From assembly GCF_963678635.1 (NCBI RefSeq), contig NC_087062.1, positions 97,579,705-97,643,704 of the forward strand: DNA of 64,000 nt, given 5' to 3'. The translations under genes and the position numbers were made by a program. This stretch comes from Symsagittifera roscoffensis (Eukaryota > Xenacoelomorpha > Acoela > Convolutidae). Position 1 is the stretch's first letter. Every line of letters begins with the position of its first letter. Positions 7,900-16,024 of this stretch are shown piece by piece. The notes beneath the pieces were generated by a model. The model had not been told where the DNA came from. It saw only the letters and a list, made by a program, of their open reading frames with translations, and did no database searches.

Positions 7900-10505
7900 A
7901 ATTATTAATTTTTCTCCAAACCCTTTTCCTAATAACCTCAAATCAAAACATAAACCCTTCCCCTCGTACAGGACCACAAGATTTATTAGTAACACATTAC
8001 GATTGCGAAGAAAATGAACAAAAAACACTACATAAATATGCAATCAATCAGGTATCACAATGTGAAACAGAACCACAAGCTATAGAAACCACAGATATAA
8101 TAGCAACACTCTATTCAAAAGCCCGAGCTACAACAGTTACAGGTTATAAATTCACAGCAACATTTTCCGAAAAGAAAGTACATTGTTCACAAGTCTCGAA
8201 CGGAAACAAAAACCGACTTGACCATGAATCATTCTACCAAAGTAATATAGAACGTCTTTTACATCTCAATCCCGACGATTGTAAAAATGAATTACTTAGA
8301 CTAAACATCACACAAAATAAAAACTCCCAAAGAAAATTAGTTAATTTTCAAGTTTTTTCAGACTCTGTACATCAATCACAACTTGAAAGACACCAAGGAC
8401 ATATAAAACTAGACGAAAAATACCCGTATAACGGCGCACACGGACGATTAACCTATGACCTACACGATAAACATTGGATACCACACATTGGTATAAATAA
8501 CCCATCAAACTGCAAAGCAGACACGAAAAATAAAGGATACCAAGAAATAATGTTTTTCGATTGGAAAATACAACTCGAAAAAATACAACTCACACGAGAT
8601 TTATCTGATAATACAATGATCTATCAAGGAATCCGACTACCTTGTAAAAATGATCAAGGATATTGCGACCCTACAACAAGAACACAAGCAACAATTGTTT
8701 GGTTCCCCGAAGACACATGTACAACATTTCAAGTAGCAAAAATACACGCTCGTATGATAAAATTTCACGAAAAATATTTCATACAATCAATTCCATATGA
8801 ACAAGTCCATCCATCACGCAAACTAAGTTCCGATTTTAGAAACATAGACAATATAGAAAATAAATTGACACGTTTTCAAATATATCAAGAAACAGAACTT
8901 GCATGTAAATACAGGAATCCACTTCACAGAACACAATACTCTGAAATATTAGTTGAATATGAAAAAGGATTCGACATGACCACTGGTAAAGTAAAAATCG
9001 ACCCATACGCCACAGGTCATCCTCTAAACGAAGGAACATCCTATATACCAGTTAATTTTCAAAAAAGCAACGGACAACCTGGTGGACATCCAAAACCTTC
9101 TGACACCAGAAGCACACGCTTACAAGAATTATCACTAATGAATACTACATATTTTGGTAATATCCACTATGATATTCATTTGGATATGAAACTAGACTAT
9201 ACAATTAGCCGCATTTTTCAAGAAATGTCACTCTCCGAATTAGAAACACTACATCAACTATGCGAATTAGAACGAACACAAATACTACAATCACTTGCAC
9301 TAGCAGTATTAAAAATACCCTACGCAGGATACTTATTATCAGGAAATAGATCAAATTTTTTAGACTACGAAGGAAACATTTTATGGTTTTATACTTGTAC
9401 TAAAAAAGTATCACCACTATACGTTTTTGAAGATAAACGATGTTATAAAAGGATCCCTATCTTTTATAAGAATAAAGTACATTTCGTGGATACACTTTCA
9501 CGAAGAACCTATTTCTGGGATACCGCAGTCCCATGTGGATCAGAAAATAGCCACAATGTAGTACAACTAAACCCTGATGAAAACAAATATTATCTTCTCA
9601 CTCCATATCCCACATTAATGCAATCACTCAAAAAATTTTCACCAGAAAGCATTCGCGCTATTGCTCGAAACCCAAATATAGACTTACAATCAATAGGAAT
9701 CTATTCAAAATCAGATATTCAACATCACATTAGAACACAACAATTCCAAGAATTATTAACACAAATGGACACTATACAAAGACAATCAATAGACCAAAAT
9801 TTACGCAAACTTGCAGAAACTGCAGGATTTGCCGATATCTACACGCAAGACTATAGCGGATATTTTAAAGACATTAAAGATTATATATATCTAAACGGCG
9901 AAAAATACCGTCCCCAAGATATATCACCAATTAACATTTTTAGCTTTGTTACACTCAAAAATGAGATCCTAGATTTTCTAGGATGGCCCTACTACATCTT
10001 AGAAAAATTGACTATTTTATACGCAATGTTTAACTTTATTGGATTTCTTTTCTCACTCTTAAAAGGAATCTACAATACATGTGCTATACACACACAAGTA
10101 AACAGACAAGCAAGCGTAGCACGCATACTTTTTGCAGGATTTTTTGGAATTTTTTCCACATCTATAAACAAAATTCTTTTAGACGCACAAATAAAAGAAT
10201 ATAACACAAAAATAACAACACGACAAAATACATACGACGAAGAACATAACAATGTCGACCCACAGCCAACGGCACCACAATTACCACCCCTACCAAATAA
10301 CCATCCACTATCCCTAGTCCCACGAAATTTTAGAAATTTAGCAATCACACATAATCCAAACTTTAGACTCACCACATTACAAAGTCCCGTCCAACATATA
10401 ATGACACATCAATCACAAGATGATAATACTTACGAACAAATTATTGAACAACCACATACCACCGCTTTTCAATCTCAAAATAATAATTTTTTTAGCCCAC
10501 GATGA
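7887..10505 (+). CDS. env: Envelope glycoprotein, class III (chuvirus/gB-like), 872 residues
   Basis: A hydrophobic signal peptide (about residues 1-18) is followed by a large Cys-containing ectodomain with N-glycosylation sequons. An early HYDC motif, a later conserved-looking Cys/Tyr-Lys pattern (residues 80-115), and a section near 490-570 with paired Cys, a CYKRIP motif and an aromatic/Pro-rich end follow the layout I know from chuvirus and related mononegavirus glycoproteins, also found in env-bearing retroelements. A membrane segment lies about 706-728, a second hydrophobic stretch about 745-766, then a long polar tail. The start is the first ATG after an in-frame TAA at 7860. Its end overlaps the next ORF by four bases. 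It would sit in the membrane and mediate fusion. Assignment is by motif pattern, not by alignment. Frame fully open. Confidence 0.8.
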   Translation: MYILKLLIFLQTLFLITSNQNINPSPRTGPQDLLVTHYDCEENEQKTLHKYAINQVSQCETEPQAIETTDIIATLYSKARATTVTGYKFTATFSEKKVHCSQVSNGNKNRLDHESFYQSNIERLLHLNPDDCKNELLRLNITQNKNSQRKLVNFQVFSDSVHQSQLERHQGHIKLDEKYPYNGAHGRLTYDLHDKHWIPHIGINNPSNCKADTKNKGYQEIMFFDWKIQLEKIQLTRDLSDNTMIYQGIRLPCKNDQGYCDPTTRTQATIVWFPEDTCTTFQVAKIHARMIKFHEKYFIQSIPYEQVHPSRKLSSDFRNIDNIENKLTRFQIYQETELACKYRNPLHRTQYSEILVEYEKGFDMTTGKVKIDPYATGHPLNEGTSYIPVNFQKSNGQPGGHPKPSDTRSTRLQELSLMNTTYFGNIHYDIHLDMKLDYTISRIFQEMSLSELETLHQLCELERTQILQSLALAVLKIPYAGYLLSGNRSNFLDYEGNILWFYTCTKKVSPLYVFEDKRCYKRIPIFYKNKVHFVDTLSRRTYFWDTAVPCGSENSHNVVQLNPDENKYYLLTPYPTLMQSLKKFSPESIRAIARNPNIDLQSIGIYSKSDIQHHIRTQQFQELLTQMDTIQRQSIDQNLRKLAETAGFADIYTQDYSGYFKDIKDYIYLNGEKYRPQDISPINIFSFVTLKNEILDFLGWPYYILEKLTILYAMFNFIGFLFSLLKGIYNTCAIHTQVNRQASVARILFAGFFGIFSTSINKILLDAQIKEYNTKITTRQNTYDEEHNNVDPQPTAPQLPPLPNNHPLSLVPRNFRNLAITHNPNFRLTTLQSPVQHIMTHQSQDDNTYEQIIEQPHTTAFQSQNNNFFSPR

Positions 10506-12295
10506 GCCGCCAACTTGGATCACTCCATCGATCAAATTCCCATCCAACCAACCTTACCTCTTCAATCCCAATAATACCACTTTTTGCTTTTCCGCCACCC
10601 GATTTTCCATCTAGCAATGTAACATCAGGCATGAATTCCGACACTAACTCACAAATTTCAGTTTTATACTCCATTTCACAGCTAAATAACCCGAATATTG
10701 AAACCCCCGACGAATTTGCCGACTCAGAACCATCTCCATCCAATAATTTTCATAACCCTTCTAATTTTTCTCAACCTCCTTTTCAACCCATATTGTCCAA
10801 TAACCCTGACCCAATCACTCCGACACCCTCTTATGCTTCCCAAGTTACCCCAACCTACTCCTCATACCATTCTGACCAATCATCTCCAGACACCCCCCGA
10901 ATCTCCCCAGAGCTAGACAATTTTATTACCCTCCAACAACAACCCTACCACCTTAACACCCCGACCATAAACCAAATCTCCTCCAATACAACTTCATCCA
11001 ATCCCCCTACACCCTCTTCAAATTATACTGAATCATTAGCACCATCATCCACATCAACTGAATCCTCACTCAACACTAATAGAGCTTACCGCACTTTTAA
11101 AAGAAAGTTCCCCAACCATCCTTTCCCAGCAAAACCAGGAACAGCCCGTGAATACATCAACCACCCCCAGCATACTAACACTAGAGAATTTTTAGCTATC
11201 ACTTTACCCTCATTTCCACAATACACCTTAAACACCCCTCATGACGCTAACGAAACACGCAACTTTGTAGACGAATACGTTTTAATGCCCACTCTCTCTT
11301 GGACCTCATACTATCATTTCACTAACCCTCTTTGCTTACCTTTAACCAACACATCCATCGATATAGACCGAAACAAAGACATGCTATATCGACTAACTAC
11401 ACCACTCACCGCTAGACAATTTACTTACGTAGGATATAAAAAATCACTAAAAATACACACTGCACCTAGAGCTAATGAATATACACTAGAATACTACGAT
11501 CACAACATCATCAGAGCTAACCAAGATCAATTCTTAGACGATGATCGCTTCGCTAACCCACAAATCACCGAGAAATTTTTCATCAAGACACCATATGTAT
11601 TTACACTAAACATCTTCGACCGAAAGTTTGATCACATTATTTCAGAAGCACTAACAAGCACACAAGCGTACGAAAGTTTTAAAGAACGCTTCCAAATCTT
11701 TTCACTAACCTTTCATTTCCTTGCACCACCCGAAAGAGATTTACACTGCTCACACGATATTATGTTGCGAACTAAACAAACACATACATACAGTTACTAT
11801 CGTTTCATCCAAAATCACTTTGACCTCCACACACCCTCTAGACAACCACACCATCGCTTTCAATTCATCAATTCAAAATACACTTCACCGTATTTCCTAA
11901 ATTTCACATATTGTATTAAAGATACTAACCTTCATGGTATTCTTCGTAATTATGACCCCATAACCCAAATGTATATTTTCTGCCCCATCACCAAGACCTT
12001 CAACGCCGAAGAATCCCGACCCTTCCTTATCCCGCACGAGTTTGTACAGCCTATAGAAATCCCCATTTTAGAATTCATCCACAACACTAAATTTAACCAC
12101 AAATTATATAACTTAATCCAAAACACACCTTATGAGTTTGCAGTAGGCACTGAAGAACTAACCACTATTAAGGCACTTCAATTGCTTTGGCCACTGCTTC
12201 AAACTAAAAATATCATCCGTATCTTAGCTAAACTACTAACAACTTCAGAACTAATTCACGATATCTTCCCCCACGGTTTTTTCCCCGACGACTAA
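10502..12295 (+). CDS. 597-residue protein of unknown function downstream of env
   Basis: I do not recognise it. Residues 1 to about 190 are low-complexity (Ser, Pro, Thr, Asn) and look disordered. Residues about 195-597 look globular, with many aromatics (Tyr, Phe, Trp), scattered Cys and His, and no signal peptide or membrane segment. It starts on an ATG that overlaps the env stop (ATGA at 10502-10505), so translation is probably coupled. A diverged homologue in copy 3 (35018-36745) differs mostly at third codon positions in the globular part, which points to past selection on the protein. A typical splice donor follows the stop directly. A position after env is where complex retroviruses keep accessory genes; that is analogy only. 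Confidence 0.8.
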   Translation: MSRQLGSLHRSNSHPTNLTSSIPIIPLFAFPPPDFPSSNVTSGMNSDTNSQISVLYSISQLNNPNIETPDEFADSEPSPSNNFHNPSNFSQPPFQPILSNNPDPITPTPSYASQVTPTYSSYHSDQSSPDTPRISPELDNFITLQQQPYHLNTPTINQISSNTTSSNPPTPSSNYTESLAPSSTSTESSLNTNRAYRTFKRKFPNHPFPAKPGTAREYINHPQHTNTREFLAITLPSFPQYTLNTPHDANETRNFVDEYVLMPTLSWTSYYHFTNPLCLPLTNTSIDIDRNKDMLYRLTTPLTARQFTYVGYKKSLKIHTAPRANEYTLEYYDHNIIRANQDQFLDDDRFANPQITEKFFIKTPYVFTLNIFDRKFDHIISEALTSTQAYESFKERFQIFSLTFHFLAPPERDLHCSHDIMLRTKQTHTYSYYRFIQNHFDLHTPSRQPHHRFQFINSKYTSPYFLNFTYCIKDTNLHGILRNYDPITQMYIFCPITKTFNAEESRPFLIPHEFVQPIEIPILEFIHNTKFNHKLYNLIQNTPYEFAVGTEELTTIKALQLLWPLLQTKNIIRILAKLLTTSELIHDIFPHGFFPDD

Positions 12296-12298
12296 CAG

Positions 12299-12377
12299 GT
12301 AAGTATGAATTAAATGAATATAACTAACTAATTAAAATATTAAAAAACTCACCATTCTTTATTCATGTTTTCTTTAG
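12299..12377 (+). other. Putative 79-nt intron just after the last stop codon
   Basis: The stop codon ending at 12295 is followed by CAG|GTAAGTATG, a near-perfect animal 5' splice site, and 79 nt later by a pyrimidine tract ending TTTCTTTAG. Copy 3 keeps both ends at the same place (36747-36829, 83 nt), although other bases in the interval have drifted. An efficiently removed intron should be lost when RNA is copied back to DNA, so splicing would have to be partial or restricted to subgenomic messages. Confidence 0.5.
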
Positions 12378-13250
12378 ATTTTTAGCCTTCATCTTCGATC
12401 ATCTGAAAAATTCACAAAAGAAAAATAAAAAATAGCAAACTTCTTCAAAACTGTTTAAGACCCTTTTAACTTTTGCACCAACAATTAAATAAATATAATA
12501 CCAATGCAGTAAATTAATTTATAAAATTTTCCCCCAAAGCAATAAATCTACATATGATGAAAATTTGTATCTTAAAATTCCCCCATTACTAGCAGTAAAT
12601 TTCCAAATTTTATGCAGTAAATTAATAAAATGCAATTGCAGTACTAACCTTTTGATATTTTCATTCATTCGCACAGAAATTCTATCCACACTCACACAGC
12701 TCGCCCACGAAGAATTGTTTAAAATAATGAATTTCAGTTTCAAGTTTTCACACTCAACAACTCTAACATATAATAACAAGTTTCAAACTTTCCTTTAACC
12801 CGGTTGGAAAGGAATCATATACTAAACAAAACTAACCAACGCAGCTTACTAAATACCACAAATCATAAAATAACAGCATGACTTAGAAAAGGAAACCAAC
12901 GGTACCCAAACCGGATTAACCCAGTTTAAAACTGGATAATTTATTCTTTTGAAGACTATTACAAAGTCTTAGAAAGAGATAATAAAACACAAAAAAGTCG
13001 AAAGACAAACCCATACCACAAACAATTTGCTTTTTGGAAAAAGTACATAACCAACAAGACATAAGTAAAACCACAACAAACCCAACATAAAATGTTGTCA
13101 CATAACAGGACTCATCATAAAAACCGCATGAAATCATACTCCCACACCTGGCCTAACCCACCAGGAAAGGACGTCCTGAGCATGCTCTATAGCCGGCCTA
13201 ACCCACCGCGCTACATCCACGCTTTGTGACCACACCTTTATTTTTAATAA

Positions 13251-13274
13251 GAGCTACTCAAGGGTGAGTAACTC
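13251..13274 (+). promoter_or_regulatory. Conserved 3'-UTR hairpin (10-bp arms, AGGG loop)
   Basis: GAGCTACTCA and TGAGTAACTC pair over ten positions with one mismatch around an AGGG loop. The hairpin and its surroundings recur at 37668-37691 in copy 3 inside the well-conserved, GC-richer part of the UTR. It could be an RNA signal for export, stability or packaging; the sequence does not say which. Confidence 0.5.
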
Positions 13275-13486
13275 TTCAAAATAACCGAACTAAAACAAAA
13301 AGCTTTTGTGAAAACAACTAACTAAAATCATTATTAAAAAATATTAAACTAATAAAAGTTTTATAAAATGTAAAATCACATGATGCAATATATAGATCAG
13401 AATACAACACCAAGGACGAACATCAAAAGACAAGACGACCTCACTACACTCGAGAGAGAATGACCAACTACAATCGATATGCCGCT

Positions 13487-13594
13487 CACAATCACAACTC
13501 AAAGGATTTAGAGTACGACTTGACTTCGCAGAAAAGGACTTCATTGAACTAGACCAATGACCACCTCGATGTTCAAGTATACGTACAGATCCGA
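13487..13594 (+). other. 108-nt ultra-conserved block in the 3' UTR
   Basis: Compared by eye with 37900-38008 in copy 3, only two or so bases differ in 108, while the neighbouring UTR and the coding part of the 597-residue ORF have diverged by roughly 10-20%. One plus-strand frame ends in a protein-like RLDFAEKDFIELDQ followed by TGA but has no ATG, and a CAG acceptor-like site precedes its end, so a terminal mini-exon is possible. Constraint on an RNA signal fits equally well. Confidence 0.55.
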
Positions 13595-13900
13595 GTAACC
13601 AGGCATCCCCTCCATGCACAATCTCCACGCCATTCCCGAGCTAGATCAAACACAAAAGAAGTTCTCTCCGAAGAACAGAAAAACCTGACATAGCCAACCA
13701 TTCTGAAACCAGAATTGATGCTGTTGCAGAGACTCAGTCGTTGTCACAAGAAGAACACAACGTCTTGTGTCCTCAATTCCAGATCCCTGGAACTTCCTTA
13801 ACAAAAGGAAACAAAAGAAAAATGATGTTCGCCAAATACCAACGTCCATCATCCATCCTTGAACTACAGAAGAACTGTTCTAAAAAACTCTGTAAAACCC

Positions 13901-13907
13901 GGATGGG
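13901..13907 (+). promoter_or_regulatory. Polypurine tract (short) before 3' LTR
   Basis: GGATGGG directly precedes the LTR start TGGAACC. The same seven bases precede the LTR of copy 3 (38316-38322). It is short and interrupted by a T for a plus-strand primer, but position and conservation support it. Confidence 0.5.
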
Positions 13908-14317
13908 TGGAACCTGATCTAAACTATATTTTATGATTGGATAAATTAAATGTTTTACCAATGTAAAGTATTTAATATTAACCAATCATGATCCATCTAA
14001 CTAACAACCCACTTATTTGTAAGTGCTGAAGTTACTTGTAATTTCAGCACCAGAGAGATTTGAATTTAACTTAGAAATTAGTTGGACTCTCCCGAGCACT
14101 TCAGCAGCCGCAATAAACCAGTATACCCTAGATCTATTGAGCCTAGCAGAGACTAGTTAAACAACCTGAGACTAGATAGTATAAGAGTAAGATTAGGATC
14201 GGTATTAGACTAAGAAGTTGCACGAATCTATCCGGCCGAAAATAAGATAGCGTGACGAGCAGACGGTGTACCCTATCCGAAATTACTCTATGAGTTATAC
14301 ACCCCAGTCCTAACTCA
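13908..14317 (+). repeat. 3' LTR of copy 1 (410 bp)
   Basis: Begins TGGAACCTGATC and ends CCTAACTCA. The ends match those of the solo LTR at 39474-39883, which is also 410 bp and is flanked by a 4-bp duplication, so the borders are firm. It contains an imperfect 28-bp palindrome (about 14021-14050), an AATAAA at 14112-14117 and a TATA-like box at 14180. The 3' flank begins CTCT; the matching 5' flank is outside the window. Confidence 0.92.
14180..14187 (+). promoter_or_regulatory. TATA-like box in LTR
   Basis: TATAAGAG lies about 138 bases before the LTR end. It is kept in the solo LTR and copy 2, with a small rearrangement in copy 3 (GATATAAGAG). Transcription would be expected to begin about 25-30 bases downstream. 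Confidence 0.4.
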
Positions 14318-14330
14318 CTCTGATAAGTGT

Positions 14331-14353
14331 NNNNNNNNNNNNNNNNNNNNNNN
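14331..14353. other. Assembly gap (23 N)
   Basis: A run of 23 N lies 13 bases after the LTR of copy 1, so the 3' flank and any target duplication cannot be read. Confidence 1.
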
Positions 14354-14658
14354 TTATTTTTTGATTATTTGCTTTCGTGTACGTATGTTTTTGTATAACT
14401 TGCAAAAATGAACTTTTTTCACATGCTTAACAATTAATTTTTAGACGTATAACTACAACAAGGTGTGTGACAAAATCTGATAAGTTACGTACACGAAAGG
14501 TTGTGTACGTATGTATAGTCCGTATGCGGTGTTTGTGAGTGTTTCCAAGGCTGCGTATTCGTTTGCTTCTGAATAGTTATTAATTTCATCATGAAAATTG
14601 AGTATTTGTGAGTGAAGTCTTGTCAGCAGCTAAAAATTGCACTAACAGCTAAGTTTTT
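14354..14658. other. No recognisable feature
   Basis: AT-rich sequence with no usable frame. A phrase with GTACACGAAAG/CGTGTACG is repeated loosely near 14375 and 14490 but forms no clear element. Confidence 0.5.
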
Positions 14659-15201
14659 GTTCCGACTTTCGATACGAAAGTAACGGAATATTTGTGCTCG
14701 GGGTGGGTTTTTTTTCTTCAGACAAATTTCGGCTTTTTAACTAGCCATTTTTGACGGAATTTTTTTATATCATTCAAAAGGTATTGTTGTCTTGAGCTCA
14801 AATTTGAAAAGATATTTCACCTGTGATCATTTTTTGTAAAGTTATTAGGGTTTAAAGATTGCCATTTTGGCCATTTTGACCAATTTGGGACAATTAACGC
14901 GCGATATAATTCGCGCTTTTAACGCGTAAGCGGAGATTTAATCCGTCTTATAAATCGTTCCAAATTGGTTGAACGAAGCTTATTTGCCATAATTGATTTG
15001 TTAAAAGGAACGAAATCTCTTTTTTTGTACTTTATATGGCGTGTGGGAGGATGATTTACATAAAAAAATTTCAAATTTAAAAAAAAAAAATTTCATTTTA
15101 TTTTATTTAATTTAATTTTTTTATGTTATTACTGCTGCTCCACAAAACTTAAAAGGCAGTCGGAACATTCAGGGCTTCGCCCTGATACGAGCAGTCTTGT
15201 T
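14659..15201 (+). mobile_element. Hairpin-ended repeat family R, copy 1 (best preserved)
   Basis: The unit starts at TTCCGACTTTCGATACGAAA and ends GATACGAGCAGTCTTGTT. Inside are a hairpin of the form GCGCGATATAATTCGCGC (about 14900), an A/T-rich stretch, then a 3' structure in which ACTGCTC pairs with GAGCAGT and encloses CAGGGC-TTC-GCCCTG. There is no coding frame, no terminal inverted repeat and no poly-A tail. The family has at least seven more copies in this window, all but one in the same direction. A 3' hairpin, copies abutting head-to-tail and a TT-rich junction recall non-autonomous Helentron-like elements, but that is inference. Confidence 0.7.
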
Positions 15202-16024
15202 TTCTTTTATTATCTATTTGGCTGGAGTTTTTTCAGTGGATTTCACAAAATACTATGGAAGGACTTAATATTACATATGGATCTTCGTCTAACTAAGTAT
15301 GTGTTTGCATACTCGCGTCGGCATATCAGTGTAATAGTTTATTCGTTTAAAGTTGTATTGAAATAATTTTTATTGTGTAAGTTATCGCATTTTTTTTTTG
15401 CTCATCAGAACAATTTGAGTTGTATAAAAATTAGTTTAAATAAATCTTATACCGCAGTTTCAAGTTGGTTTTAGTGTTAATCTTCTAGAATTGTTTACCA
15501 GATAAACAATTGAATTGCGTCGTGTTTGTATCTATGTAATTGAAAGAGAAGTATAAGTGATTTTTTTAAACCATTCGAAAAAATTTGGGACATAAAATTG
15601 TAGTTGGAGATACAGATTCGAAGTCTATATAACTTCTTCTACCTGCTTTTTTTAAATCTGAGTTCTTTCACTAGTTGCTCAATAAGAACAAATTATTAGT
15701 CAGCTCTTGTTCACATAGATTTGATTTAAGTGTATGTAGATGCTTTTTTTGAATATGCAAGCAAAGTATATCGGTATGATTATATGAATGTGGTTATTTA
15801 TTTCTGTATGTTCTTATATAATTGTAAGTGCTGATTTAGAAGCACATCAAACCATTATTAGACAATTACAACTAACGTGTAGCTACAACTCTCAAGTAAA
15901 ACCATAATTTCAATTCAATAATTGTAACTAGAGGTACAGTTAAACTCAGCCAGGCTTAGTTTAATTCTTGATTTCTGGAAAATTTCACAAAGACTTTGAC
16001 TGTACCAGACACTATGTTAAAACA
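15202..16024. other. No recognisable feature
   Basis: AT-rich intergenic sequence. No frame above 60 codons and no structured repeat found. Confidence 0.5.

Larger units (their letters stand above)
12378..13907 (+). other. 3' untranslated region of copy 1
   Basis: No long frame is open. The first 450 bases are A/T-rich with a recurring GCAGTAAATT motif (about 12504, 12590 and 12614). From about 13135 it becomes GC-richer, with two GGCCTAACCCACC repeats (about 13148 and 13193), a hairpin and a very conserved 108-nt block. The whole region can be followed in copy 3 (36830-38322). Confidence 0.75.
1..14317 (+). mobile_element. Giant env-bearing Ty3/gypsy element, copy 1 (5' end off window)
   Basis: The stretch runs from inside Gag to the end of a 3' LTR. 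In order it holds Gag-Pol, two small hydrophobic ORFs, an ATG-less ORF, a viral-type glycoprotein, a 597-residue unknown protein, a 1.5 kb 3' UTR and a 410-bp LTR (TG...CA). All large frames are open, so this copy is young. Copy 2 (minus strand, 46647-54975) supplies the missing 5' part, giving a total near 19 kb, far longer than the 5-9 kb usual for Ty3/gypsy. The LTR borders are confirmed by the solo LTR at 39474-39883. The order protease, RT, RNase H, integrase in Pol is diagnostic of Ty3/gypsy and the env gene makes it errantivirus-like. Confidence 0.93.

Noticed and set aside
13344-13628. Minus-strand 94-codon frame over the conserved 3'-UTR block, partly shared with copy 3 (37877-38065)
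   Set aside because: The shared part is exactly the 108-nt block, which is conserved in DNA at all positions; the two proteins differ completely outside it, so coding is not supported.
14112-14117. AATAAA in the LTR as the poly-A signal
   Set aside because: It lies upstream of the TATA-like box, so it would precede the transcript start in the LTR; copy 3 has AATAAG. Left unassigned.
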